This document shows, in pieces, positions 7,684 through 15,617 of a stretch of 30,106 nucleotides of DNA. The position numbers were made by a program, and so were the translations under genes. The stretch is from NCBI GenBank assembly GCA_904501845.1, contig CAJGCH010000003.1:1-30106 (forward strand), given 5' to 3'. The stretch's first letter is position 1. Every line of letters begins with the position of its first letter. Source of the DNA: an uncultured Bacillaceae bacterium (GTDB lineage: Bacteria; Bacillota; Bacilli; Bacillales; Pradoshiaceae). The notes beneath the pieces were generated by a model that saw only the letters and a list, made by a program, of their open reading frames with translations, did no database searches and was not told the DNA's origin.

Positions 7684-8745
7684 ATGGATAAAAAGGTAGT
7701 CGAACGGGATAAATCTCAGATTATACAACTTGTAGCCCCGGGGACGCCGCTGAGAGAAGGCTTGGATAATGTATTGCGTGCCAATACAGGAGGCTTGATT
7801 GTTGTAGGCTATAACGATAAGGTGAAGGGCCTTGTCGATGGAGGGTTTAAAATTGGCTGTCCATTTTCACCAAGTTATTTGTATGAGCTTGCGAAAATGG
7901 ACGGAGCCATTATCTTGAATGATAAAATTGATACCATTATGTTCGCGAATGCGCATTTGGTGCCGGATAAGACGATTCCTTCCATGGAGACAGGTATGCG
8001 TCACCGGACTGCTGAGCGAATTGCGAAGGAAACAAAGTCACTTGTGATTGCCATTTCACAGAGACGAAATATCATTACTCTTTATCAAGGGAATTTCCGC
8101 TATGCCTTGAAAGAGCTGTCAGTCATTTTGACGAAAGCGAATCAGGCCATGCAAACCTTGGAGAAGTATCGGTCCGTTCTGGAGGAAAGCATCCAGAATC
8201 TGAGCAAGCTCGAATTCGAGGAGCTTGTTACGTTCGGTGATCTCACCCATGTCTTAAACCGGCTTATTATGGTTATTCGGATTAAAACAGAGTTATTATC
8301 CTACATGAATGAGTTAGGAGTAGAGGGGCGTTTGCTTCGTCTCCAGCTGAAGGAAATGTTAAGCAGTGTTGAGCAAGAGGCGCTTCATATCCTGAAGGAC
8401 TATCATCATGATCCGGATACTTGCTCGCCTGAGAAGGTGTTTGAGCTGTTAGGCGAGATGTCCCAGTCTGAAGTCATTGAAGATACAGCCCTTATGAAGG
8501 CACTCGGTTATCCGGGAGCCATGCCGCCTGAGCAATCTGTGGCACCATGCGGATATCGTGTACTGCATAAGATTCCAAGGCTCCCCCTATCGATTATCCA
8601 CAACCTCGTCAAGACATTTAAAACTTTGCCTGAGATCATGAAGGCAGATGTGGAAGACCTTGATGAAGTAGAGGGAATTGGCGAGGTTCGAGCAAAAAAA
8701 ATCCATCAAGGACTAAAAAACCTTAAAAGTGTCAATAAATTATAA
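7684..8745 (+). CDS. disA: DisA, diadenylate cyclase and DNA integrity scanning protein
   Basis: 353 residues. The N-terminal DAC domain has both catalytic motifs, DGA at 73-75 and RHR at 106-108 within GMRHRTAER. A long helical spine follows at about 145-290. The C-terminal helix-hairpin-helix DNA-binding domain ends with the motif VEGIGEVRAKKI. The octamer makes cyclic di-AMP from two ATP, and branched DNA such as recombination intermediates inhibits it, linking DNA status to the second messenger and to sporulation delay in Bacillus. Co-transcription with radA is likely (5-nt gap, Shine-Dalgarno inside the radA end). Confidence 0.97.
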   Translation: MDKKVVERDKSQIIQLVAPGTPLREGLDNVLRANTGGLIVVGYNDKVKGLVDGGFKIGCPFSPSYLYELAKMDGAIILNDKIDTIMFANAHLVPDKTIPSMETGMRHRTAERIAKETKSLVIAISQRRNIITLYQGNFRYALKELSVILTKANQAMQTLEKYRSVLEESIQNLSKLEFEELVTFGDLTHVLNRLIMVIRIKTELLSYMNELGVEGRLLRLQLKEMLSSVEQEALHILKDYHHDPDTCSPEKVFELLGEMSQSEVIEDTALMKALGYPGAMPPEQSVAPCGYRVLHKIPRLPLSIIHNLVKTFKTLPEIMKADVEDLDEVEGIGEVRAKKIHQGLKNLKSVNKL

Positions 8746-8756
8746 AAGGCAGAATT

Positions 8757-8789
8757 TTGACATATGCCTGACATACTAAAAGGTATAAT
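8757..8789 (+). promoter_or_regulatory. Possible promoter upstream of yacL, atypical spacing
   Basis: TTGACA (8757-8762) and TATAAT (8784-8789) are both perfect hexamers but separated by 21 nt instead of 17. Either the spacing makes it weak or activator-dependent, or only the -10 element is used. Confidence 0.3.
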
Positions 8790-8805
8790 AAAAGAAAGTA
8801 AGCGG

Positions 8806-8864
8806 GTAAACGTCAATAACATCATTTCACGGACTATGTTACAAGCAGTTTACATGACGTTTAC
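8806..8864 (+). other. Nested inverted repeat in the disA-yacL leader
   Basis: GTAAACGTCA (8806-8815) is perfectly complementary to TGACGTTTAC (8855-8864). Inside it, TAACAT (8817-8822) pairs with ATGTTA (8836-8841). There is no T-run after it. In RNA it would be a long arm with an internal loop, in the 193-nt gap before yacL; as DNA it could be a two-site operator. The function is unknown. Confidence 0.6.
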
Positions 8865-8938
8865 AGGTTCGGTTTTAAAGGAAAATAAGTATGATGGCTG
8901 TTTCAGCTCGTTTATAATCAATATAGGAGGTGAAAAGA

Positions 8939-10033
8939 ATGTTAAAAAGAGTACTGCAAATCTGTTTCATATTCATAGGCGGGGCACTGGGCATGGCGAC
9001 ATTGCCGGATTTATTGCCATTAATCAATATTGATAATGAGTTAATAACGAATCCGATTACTTCTGCTATTTTAGGTGCAATTATATTCTATCTCACTACT
9101 TTCTGGTTGGTTGATTATGTCGCCCATTTTATTAAATGGATTGAGGAGCAATTATTGATTGCCCCCATAACGGATATTATATTCGGAAGCTTAGGCTTAT
9201 TAATTGGTCTTTTGCTGGCATTTTTAATTACGCTGCCGTTAAATTCTGTACCAATTCCCATCTTAAATACGGTCTCCCCCATTCTTTTGACATTAATATG
9301 CGGATACTTAGGTTTTCAGGTAGGTTTCAAGAAGAGGGATGAGCTAACGAAGCTGGTTACGAATTCTGTGAAGACAAAGAAAAAAGGTTCGGAGAAAGAT
9401 GGCGATGCATTGGAGGAAACCACAGTCAAGAGAAAGGTTCTTGATACGAGTGTTATTATTGATGGCCGTATTGCGGATATTTGTAAGACAGGTTTCTTAG
9501 AAGGGCCAATCGTCATTCCGCAATTTGTGCTTGGAGAGCTGCAGCATATCGCGGATTCTTCTGATGCATTGAAACGAACCCGCGGCCGCAGAGGTTTGGA
9601 TATTTTGAACAAGATTCAAAAGGAACTCCCGATTGAAGTGGAAATGTATGAGGGAGATTTTGAGGATATCGCTGAGGTGGACAGCAAGCTCGTCAAGTTA
9701 GCCAAAATAATTGATGGGATTGTGGTTACAAATGACTTCAACTTAAACAAGGTATGCGAATTCCAAAATGTTCAGGTGCTTAATATCAATGAGTTGGCCA
9801 ACGCTGTTAAGCCGGTCGTGATTCCTGGAGAAGAGATGAATGTACAGGTCATCAAGGATGGCAAGGAGCAGAATCAAGGGGTTGCATACTTGGATGATGG
9901 CACAATGATTGTAGTTGAAGATGGCCGAAATTATATCGGCAAGAGGATTGACGTTATCGTGACATCTGTGCTGCAAACATCTGCTGGGCGGATGATATTC
10001 GCGAAACCGAAATTATTGGAAAAAGCTCTTTAA
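8939..10033 (+). CDS. yacL: YacL, membrane-anchored PIN-TRAM domain protein
   Basis: 364 residues from ATG 8939, placed 6 nt after the strong AGGAGGTG; an in-frame GTG at 8930 lies inside that Shine-Dalgarno and is rejected. Four hydrophobic segments near 5-24, 40-62, 78-100 and 106-130 anchor it in the membrane. A basic linker follows, then a PIN nuclease-like domain (about 166-285) with the acidic motifs LDTSVIIDGRIADIC, ELQHIADSSD and VVTNDFNLNKV. A TRAM domain (about 295-355) containing GVAYLDDGTMIVVEDG is expected to bind RNA. This suggests a membrane-linked ribonuclease, but the physiological substrate is not known to me. Confidence 0.93.
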   Translation: MLKRVLQICFIFIGGALGMATLPDLLPLINIDNELITNPITSAILGAIIFYLTTFWLVDYVAHFIKWIEEQLLIAPITDIIFGSLGLLIGLLLAFLITLPLNSVPIPILNTVSPILLTLICGYLGFQVGFKKRDELTKLVTNSVKTKKKGSEKDGDALEETTVKRKVLDTSVIIDGRIADICKTGFLEGPIVIPQFVLGELQHIADSSDALKRTRGRRGLDILNKIQKELPIEVEMYEGDFEDIAEVDSKLVKLAKIIDGIVVTNDFNLNKVCEFQNVQVLNINELANAVKPVVIPGEEMNVQVIKDGKEQNQGVAYLDDGTMIVVEDGRNYIGKRIDVIVTSVLQTSAGRMIFAKPKLLEKAL

Positions 10034-10058
10034 GCAGAAACCAAGGGGTATCATAAGT

Positions 10059-10748
10059 ATGAAATATGAGGTCATTATACCTGCCGCAGGGCAAGGGAAG
10101 AGGATGAAGGCAGGGCGGAATAAGCTCTGGATTGAGCTAGAAGGAGAGCCGATTATCTGCCATACATTGCGCCAGTTTGGCACAGATGAAAATTGCATGC
10201 GCATTCTTCTCGTTGTGAATTCTTCTGAGGAGAATGAATTCCGTGAGCTGATAGAGAAATTAGGACTGGCCATTCCAATTGAACTTATTCACGGCGGGAG
10301 TGAGCGGCAATACAGCGTAAAGAATGCCGTTGATTCTATAGCCAGTTCAACTGAGATTGTCCTCGTCCATGACGGGGCAAGGCCTTTCATCACTGGTCCG
10401 CTGATCCGTGAGCTTGTCGAGAATGCAATCCTTCATGGGGCGAGCGTGCTCGCTGTCCCGGTAAAGGACACAATTAAGCAGGTAGAAGGAGCACTCATCA
10501 CGAAAACGATTGAACGTTCAAGCTTGTGGGCTATTCAAACCCCGCAAGCTTTTCGTGTGTCATTGCTGCTTGAAGCTCATAGACAGGCTGAAGAGGACGG
10601 GTTTCTCGGGACTGATGATGCGAGCTTGCTTGAGCGGATAGGCAAGCCAGTGGCAATTACGGAAGGAAATTACGATAATATCAAAATTACGACTCCAGAG
10701 GATTTGTATTTCGCAAAGGCCATTCTGGAGAAGAATAGAGGAGTCTAA
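10059..10748 (+). CDS. ispD: IspD, 2-C-methyl-D-erythritol 4-phosphate cytidylyltransferase
   Basis: 229 residues. The nucleotide-binding loop PAAGQGKRMKAGRNK at 8-22 is the IspD signature, with basic residues that bind CTP phosphates. VHDGARPF, about residue 107 onward, and TPQAFR are further conserved motifs. The enzyme transfers CMP from CTP to MEP, the third step of the non-mevalonate isoprenoid pathway. It starts at ATG 10059 after AAGGGG. A 1-nt gap separates it from ispF, so the two MEP enzymes are co-translated; yacL ends 25 nt upstream. Confidence 0.97.
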   Translation: MKYEVIIPAAGQGKRMKAGRNKLWIELEGEPIICHTLRQFGTDENCMRILLVVNSSEENEFRELIEKLGLAIPIELIHGGSERQYSVKNAVDSIASSTEIVLVHDGARPFITGPLIRELVENAILHGASVLAVPVKDTIKQVEGALITKTIERSSLWAIQTPQAFRVSLLLEAHRQAEEDGFLGTDDASLLERIGKPVAITEGNYDNIKITTPEDLYFAKAILEKNRGV

Positions 10749-10749
10749 C

Positions 10750-11226
10750 ATGATTAGAATAGGGCAAGGTTTTGATGTACATCAATTAGTGGAAGGCCGT
10801 CCATTGATTATCGGTGGCATTACGATCCCTTATGAAAAAGGGTTGCTTGGACATTCTGATGCAGACGTTTTATTACATACTGTAGCAGATGCTGTCTTAG
10901 GTGCACTGGCAGAGGGAGATATCGGCAAGCATTTCCCTGATACGGATGCAGCATTTAAGGACGCCGATTCCAAGGTGCTGCTAGCTGAGGTATGGAAGCT
11001 CGCTAAGAAGAAAGGCTATAGACTTGGCAATATTGACTGCACAATCATTGCCGAGCGCCCGAAGATGCGCCCGTACATCGATCAGATGCGTGAGGTCATT
11101 GCAGGCATCCTTGAGGCTGAGATGGAACAGGTTAATGTGAAGGCGACAACAACTGAGAAACTAGGTTTCCCGGGAAGAGGAGAGGGGATTGCCTCACAGG
11201 CAGCCGTTCTTTTAGTAAAAGAATAA
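10750..11226 (+). CDS. ispF: IspF, 2-C-methyl-D-erythritol 2,4-cyclodiphosphate synthase
   Basis: 158 residues, the normal IspF length. Metal ligands D9 and H11 (FDVH) and H43 (SDADVLLH) are present. The loop GDIGKHFPDTD and the C-terminal TTTEKLGFPGRGEGIA form the CDP-binding and trimer interface regions. The enzyme converts CDP-methylerythritol phosphate to the cyclodiphosphate with loss of CMP in the MEP pathway. In this genome it is separate from ispD, not fused as in some proteobacteria. Confidence 0.98.
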   Translation: MIRIGQGFDVHQLVEGRPLIIGGITIPYEKGLLGHSDADVLLHTVADAVLGALAEGDIGKHFPDTDAAFKDADSKVLLAEVWKLAKKKGYRLGNIDCTIIAERPKMRPYIDQMREVIAGILEAEMEQVNVKATTTEKLGFPGRGEGIASQAAVLLVKE

Positions 11227-11257
11227 GGCTGGGCGGTTTTCTTCCTTTATGAATTAG

Positions 11258-11266
11258 TGTTAAAAT
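11258..11266 (+). promoter_or_regulatory. Candidate extended -10 promoter of gltX
   Basis: TGTTAAAAT is a TGn-type extended -10 element. The aligned -35 (TTTCTT, 11238-11243) is poor. It lies 44 nt before the gltX start in an 83-nt gap, so gltX probably has its own transcription start as in B. subtilis. Confidence 0.4.
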
Positions 11267-11309
11267 GAACCCACATTAGTAACTTTATCTTTTTGGGAGG
11301 AAAAAAGAA

Positions 11310-12767
11310 ATGACAAGCAGTATTCGTGTTCGGTATGCGCCAAGCCCAACTGGACATCTTCATATCGGTAATGCCAGAACAGCATTATTCAATTATTTAT
11401 TTGCGAGAAGCCAAGGCGGAAGCTTCATCATCCGCATTGAAGATACAGATCAGAAGAGAAATATTGAAGGCGGCGAAGAGAGCCAATTGAAATATTTGAA
11501 ATGGCTGGGCATCGACTGGGATGAGAGCATTGATAAAGAAGGAGCTTATGGTCCTTACCGCCAGTCGGAACGTCTTGACATCTATAAACAATATTATACA
11601 GATCTTCTTAACAGAGATATGGCTTATAAATGCTATTGTACGGAAGAGGAATTAGAGCAGGAGCGAGCGGCCCAAATGGAACGCGGCGAAACACCGGCTT
11701 ATTCCGGGAAATGCAGACATTTAACGAAGGAGCAGCAAGAAGCTCTTGAAGCAGAAGGCAGAAAGCCAAGCATTCGTTTCGTTGTACCAAAAGGCAAAGT
11801 GTATACATTCAACGATATGGTTAAAGGTGAAGTTTCTTTTGAATCCGACGGCATCGGTGATTTTGTCATCATTAAGAAGGATGGCATCGCGACTTATAAT
11901 TTCGCGGTAGCAATCGACGATCATCTTATGGAGATCTCCCATGTTCTTCGAGGAGACGATCATATTACAAATACACCAAAGCAATTGATGGTTTATGAGG
12001 CATTTGATTGGGAGCCTCCTGTATTCGGCCATATGACATTAATCGTCAATGAAAGCCGCAAGAAATTGAGCAAGCGGGATGAATCTATCATCCAATTCAT
12101 TGAGCAATACGAGGAATTGGGCTTCTTGCCTGAGGCGCTGTTCAACTTCATCGCATTGCTCGGATGGTCTCCGAGCGGTGAGGAGGAGCTCTTCACGAAG
12201 GATGAGTTCATCTCTATCTTTGATGCGGATCGCTTATCTAAATCTCCGGCATTGTTCGATAAGCAAAAGCTTACATGGATGAACAATCAGTACATGAAGA
12301 AGGTTGATACAGAACGTGTGCTTGAGCTAGCTCTTCCACATCTTTTAAAAGCAGGCCTTGTGTCTGAGAACATGACAGATGAAGAGCGACAATGGGTGTA
12401 TAAGCTTGTTGAGCTCTATCAAGAGCAAATGAGCTTCGGTGCTGAGATTGTAGAGCTTTCTGGTTTGTTCTTTAAGGACGAGCTTGTTTACGATGAAGAG
12501 GCGAGGGAAATACTAGGGGATGAGACTGTTCCAGAAGTACTTGGCGCGTTCCTGAATGAAGTGAACACAATCGCAGAGTTTACGGATGCGGAGATTAAGG
12601 CTTCTATCAAGCGTGTGCAGAAGGAAACAGGCCATAAAGGCAAGAAGCTGTTCATGCCGATACGTGTTGCGGTGACAGGTCAAGCCCATGGGCCAGACCT
12701 GCCGAAGGCGATTGCCCTTCTTGGACGTGAGAAAGTAAAAATCCGTTTAGAGGGACTTTTACATTAA
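11310..12767 (+). CDS. gltX: GltX, glutamyl-tRNA synthetase
   Basis: 485 residues, class I synthetase. The HIGH-type motif is HLHIG at 16-20 in PSPTGHLHIGNA. The KMSKS-type motif is KLSKR at 252-256. The inserted domain has YKCYCTEEELEQER and GKCRH cysteines resembling the GluRS zinc-knuckle region. The C-terminal helical anticodon-binding domain follows. Bacillaceae lack GlnRS, so GluRS charges both tRNA-Glu and tRNA-Gln, with mischarged Glu-tRNA-Gln corrected by GatCAB (established knowledge, not visible here). ATG 11310 follows GGGAGGA. The cysE T-box leader begins right after the stop, and its promoter overlaps the last codons. Confidence 0.98.
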   Translation: MTSSIRVRYAPSPTGHLHIGNARTALFNYLFARSQGGSFIIRIEDTDQKRNIEGGEESQLKYLKWLGIDWDESIDKEGAYGPYRQSERLDIYKQYYTDLLNRDMAYKCYCTEEELEQERAAQMERGETPAYSGKCRHLTKEQQEALEAEGRKPSIRFVVPKGKVYTFNDMVKGEVSFESDGIGDFVIIKKDGIATYNFAVAIDDHLMEISHVLRGDDHITNTPKQLMVYEAFDWEPPVFGHMTLIVNESRKKLSKRDESIIQFIEQYEELGFLPEALFNFIALLGWSPSGEEELFTKDEFISIFDADRLSKSPALFDKQKLTWMNNQYMKKVDTERVLELALPHLLKAGLVSENMTDEERQWVYKLVELYQEQMSFGAEIVELSGLFFKDELVYDEEAREILGDETVPEVLGAFLNEVNTIAEFTDAEIKASIKRVQKETGHKGKKLFMPIRVAVTGQAHGPDLPKAIALLGREKVKIRLEGLLH

Positions 12768-12787
12768 CAATTGAGCAGAAATATAAT
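12758..12787 (+). promoter_or_regulatory. Promoter of the cysE T-box leader
   Basis: TTTACA (12758-12763), an 18-nt spacer and a perfect TATAAT (12782-12787) make a good sigmaA promoter. The -35 element lies inside the last codons of gltX. Transcription would start near 12794, a few nucleotides before stem I of the T-box. Confidence 0.65.
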
Positions 12788-12799
12788 ATAGTATAGATA

Positions 12800-13087
12800 C
12801 AACTAATAGGATAAAGCGTTGAGCGGGGAAAAGTAAGATTTTAGGTATGAGGTTTGACAGAGAATAACCATCATTGGCTGAAAGTGGTTAAAACCGTCAT
12901 GTAATCTGAATGCGCCCCTGAGTCCTTCTTTGAACACCGCAAAAAGCGGATTAGTAGGGGAAGGCGGCATCCCATTGCCGTTATGAAAAGGAAAGTTGGG
13001 GTTCTTAAGACTTTTTTGAGAGCCCAAACAGAGTGGAACCGCGCGAATAAAGCGTCTCTGTCCTTCGATGACAGAGGCGCTTTTTTA
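12800..13087 (+). ncRNA. T-box riboswitch, cysteine-specific
   Basis: The conserved T-box AGAGTGGAACCGCG lies at 13030-13043. A stem I region with AGATT/AATCT pairing (around 12837 and 12903) presents GAATGCG, whose TGC codon at 12911-12913 is the apparent specifier for tRNA-Cys. The antiterminator bulge reads TGGA (13034-13037), complementary to 5'-UCCA, the 3' end of a tRNA with discriminator U, as tRNA-Cys has. Uncharged tRNA-Cys should stabilise the antiterminator and switch on cysE-cysS. The leader ends in a strong terminator. The exact 5' boundary is estimated. Confidence 0.93.
13049..13087 (+). terminator. T-box terminator
   Basis: A 14-bp stem (13049-13062 with 13070-13083, one G-T pair, CTTCGAT loop) runs into a T-tract, TTTTTTATTT. 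It is the off-state terminator of the cysteine T-box and would compete with an antiterminator formed with the T-box sequence. Confidence 0.93.
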
Positions 13088-13116
13088 TTTGGGGAAGATG
13101 GGGGAAGGCTTTATTG

Positions 13117-13138
13117 GACTACAGGCTTTGCTGTAGTC
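13117..13138 (+). other. Hairpin between the T-box terminator and cysE
   Basis: GACTACAG (13117-13124) is perfectly complementary to CTGTAGTC (13131-13138) with loop GCTTTG. No T-run follows. It lies 21 nt upstream of the preferred cysE start, so it might shield the 5' end of processed read-through mRNA or tune translation. Confidence 0.55.
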
Positions 13139-13159
13139 ATATAAAAGGGGGTTATGTAC

Positions 13160-13825
13160 ATGTGGAAGCGAATGAAAGAGGATATAGATGTCATATTTGA
13201 ACAAGATCCGGCTGCACGTTCTACGATTGAAATTATTTTAACTTATTCCGGCTTGCATGCGATTTGGAGCCATCGCATCGCGCATGCCTTATATAAACGC
13301 CGACTCAAGTTTCTCGCGCGAGCTGTATCCCAGATTAGCCGCTTTTTCACAGGGATTGAGATTCATCCGGCGGCAAAGATAGGACGACGCCTTTTCATCG
13401 ACCATGGGATGGGTGTCGTGATAGGGGAGACCTGTGAGATTGGCGATAATGTCATTGTCTACCAAGGTGTTACTTTAGGGGGGACCGGTAAAGAGGGAGG
13501 CAAGCGGCATCCGACGATAGAGGATAATGTATTAATTGCTACAGGCGCGAAGGTTCTTGGTTCTATTGTTATTGGGGAGAACTCAAAGGTTGGAGCGGGG
13601 TCAGTTGTCTTAAAGGATGTGCCGGCTAATTCAACGGTTGTTGGAATCCCGGGCAAGGTGGTCATAAAGGATGGAGTTCGGCTGAAGCAGGACTTGAATC
13701 ACCGTGACCTTCCAGATCCGGTCGAAGATCAATGTCAGCAAATGCAGCAACAGATTGATGTGTTAAAGCAGGAGCTTACGGAATTACGAAAGGAGTTAAA
13801 AAAACATGAGCATTCAAATTTATAA
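13160..13825 (+). CDS. cysE: CysE, serine O-acetyltransferase
   Basis: 221 residues from ATG 13160. This start has an 8-nt spacing from the GGGGG Shine-Dalgarno; the in-frame ATG at 13154 is only 2 nt from it and is less likely. A helical N-terminal part with DPAARSTIEIILTYSGLHAIW leads into a left-handed beta-helix of hexapeptide repeats. Active-site segments FIDHGMGVVIGETCEIG and GGTGKEGGKRHPTI are conserved. The C-terminal tail (KQELTELRKELKK) is a charged coiled coil. The enzyme makes O-acetylserine from serine and acetyl-CoA, the first step to cysteine. It is the short Bacillus type. The end overlaps cysS by 20 nt. Confidence 0.97.
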   Translation: MWKRMKEDIDVIFEQDPAARSTIEIILTYSGLHAIWSHRIAHALYKRRLKFLARAVSQISRFFTGIEIHPAAKIGRRLFIDHGMGVVIGETCEIGDNVIVYQGVTLGGTGKEGGKRHPTIEDNVLIATGAKVLGSIVIGENSKVGAGSVVLKDVPANSTVVGIPGKVVIKDGVRLKQDLNHRDLPDPVEDQCQQMQQQIDVLKQELTELRKELKKHEHSNL

Positions 13826-15203
13826 TACGCTTACGAGAAAGAAGGAGCCCTTCCGACCAATAGAGGAAGGAAAAGTAAAGATGTATGTATGTGGTCCGAC
13901 TGTATATAACTATATTCATATAGGAAATGCACGTCCGGCTATCGTCTTTGATACGGTTCGGAACTACTTGAAATATAAAGGGTATGACGTTAAGTATGTC
14001 TCAAACTTCACAGATGTTGATGATAAATTAATTAAAGCCGCACGTGAGCTTCAAGAGGATGTGCCAGCTACAGCTGACCGGTTCATTCAAGCTTATTTCG
14101 AGGATGTTAGCGCCTTAGGCTGCCAAAAGGCAGATGTTCATCCGCGGGTTATGGAAAATATGGATCTGATTATTGAATTCATTCAGGCCTTGGTTGATAA
14201 GGGCATGGCTTATGAATCCGGCGGAGATGTATACTTCCGAACAAGAGAATTTGACGGGTATGGAAAGCTTTCTCACCAGTCCATTGATGAGCTCCGTGTG
14301 GGCGCGCGTATTGAAGTGGATGAAAGAAAGCAGGATGCACTTGACTTCACTTTATGGAAAGCTGCTAAAGAGGGGGAAATCTCCTGGGATAGTCCGTGGG
14401 GCAAAGGCCGACCTGGCTGGCATATCGAATGTTCTGCTATGGCGAAAAAGTATTTAGGTGAGACGATTGATATTCATGCCGGCGGCCAGGACTTGGCATT
14501 CCCTCATCATGAGAATGAAATCGCTCAATCAGAAGCTTTAACGGGCAAACCATTTGCGAACTATTGGATGCATAATGGATATATCAATATTGATAATGAG
14601 AAGATGTCCAAATCACTCGGTAACTTTGTCACCGTTCATGACATCATCAAGCATCATGACCCCATCGTTTTGCGTTTCTTTATTCTATCGGTTCATTATC
14701 GCAATCCAATCAATTACAGCGAGGAGCTGCTTGAGGCAACGAAGCTTTCATTTGACCGCTTGCGAACAACTTATGAGAACTTAAAGCACCGGCAAAGCGC
14801 AAGCACAAACATCGCGGCGAATGATGATGAATGGCTCGAGAAAATCAAAGGACTCCATGCGGCATTTGAGGAAGCGATGGATGATGACTTTAATACGGCT
14901 AACGCGATTTCTGTTCTTTTTGAGCTCTCCAAGCTTGGGAATCATTATCTGCTAGAGAAGGTGACATCTGCTGATGTGATTGAAGCCTTCTTGAATGAGT
15001 TCAGGGAACTCTTCGGTGTACTTGGAATGCCGATTGAGGTAGAAGAGACACTCGATGAAAGAATCGAGAAATTAATCGAAGAGCGTAATCGTGCGAGAAA
15101 AGAACGCAATTTCGCCCGGTCAGATGAAATCAGAGATCAATTAAAAGAGATGAACATCATTTTGGAGGACACTCCTCAGGGCACACGCTGGAAACGGGGA
15201 TAA
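13806..15203 (+). CDS. cysS: CysS, cysteinyl-tRNA synthetase
   Basis: 465 residues, class I synthetase. The HIGH motif is HIG at 38-40 in YIHIGNARP. Zinc ligands C29, C209 (WHIECSAM), H234 and E238 (FPHHENE) match the known CysRS site that selects cysteine thiolate. KMSKS is at 266-270. The C-terminal DALR-type anticodon domain ends the protein. It starts inside the cysE end, overlapping by 20 nt, and both genes sit behind the cysteine T-box, so cysteine synthesis and charging respond together to uncharged tRNA-Cys. Confidence 0.98.
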   Translation: MSIQIYNTLTRKKEPFRPIEEGKVKMYVCGPTVYNYIHIGNARPAIVFDTVRNYLKYKGYDVKYVSNFTDVDDKLIKAARELQEDVPATADRFIQAYFEDVSALGCQKADVHPRVMENMDLIIEFIQALVDKGMAYESGGDVYFRTREFDGYGKLSHQSIDELRVGARIEVDERKQDALDFTLWKAAKEGEISWDSPWGKGRPGWHIECSAMAKKYLGETIDIHAGGQDLAFPHHENEIAQSEALTGKPFANYWMHNGYINIDNEKMSKSLGNFVTVHDIIKHHDPIVLRFFILSVHYRNPINYSEELLEATKLSFDRLRTTYENLKHRQSASTNIAANDDEWLEKIKGLHAAFEEAMDDDFNTANAISVLFELSKLGNHYLLEKVTSADVIEAFLNEFRELFGVLGMPIEVEETLDERIEKLIEERNRARKERNFARSDEIRDQLKEMNIILEDTPQGTRWKRG

Positions 15204-15207
15204 GAGA

Positions 15208-15612
15208 ATGATTGATTTAAAGGAGTTAGACATAAAAGGATTGGGAAGCCTGGCCCTCGCTTATATTGGTGATGCCGTCTATGAAGTGCATATCCGGCAT
15301 CATCTCTTGCTTTCAGGGCAGGTAAAGCCTAATAAGCTTCATAAGGAAGCAACGAAATATGTGTCAGCGAAGGCTCAGAGCGCGGTGCTGCATTACATGC
15401 TTGAGGAGAAGCTGTTAAGCGAGGAAGAAGAAGCGGTTGTACGCCGGGGAAGGAATGCGAAGTCCGGGACCGTACCGAAGAATACGGACGTTCAGACGTA
15501 CCGCTATTCCACTGCCTTTGAAGCGCTGATTGGTTATTTGTATGGAAGCAGACAGGAGGAGCGTTTGAATGAACTTATCAGGATATCGATTCAGTATAAA
15601 GAAGGGAAGTGA
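15208..15612 (+). CDS. mrnC: MrnC (Mini-III), ribonuclease maturing 23S rRNA
   Basis: 134 residues, consisting of an RNase III catalytic domain without a double-stranded RNA-binding domain. The signature LAYIGDAVYEVHIR has the metal-binding D22, and FEALIGYLYG has E105, both matching Mini-III. In B. subtilis the dimer trims 23S rRNA ends within the 50S precursor, helped by L3. It begins 4 nt after cysS with GGGGA overlapping the cysS end, so it is within the same transcript. Confidence 0.96.
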   Translation: MIDLKELDIKGLGSLALAYIGDAVYEVHIRHHLLLSGQVKPNKLHKEATKYVSAKAQSAVLHYMLEEKLLSEEEEAVVRRGRNAKSGTVPKNTDVQTYRYSTAFEALIGYLYGSRQEERLNELIRISIQYKEGK

Positions 15613-15617
15613 ATATA

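Noticed and set aside
8764..9033. 89-codon plus-strand frame between disA and yacL
   Set aside because: It runs out of frame into yacL, has no Shine-Dalgarno, and covers the inverted repeat and the yacL ribosome-binding site.
12803..13027. Minus-strand frame in the gltX-cysE gap
   Set aside because: The stretch is accounted for by the T-box leader.
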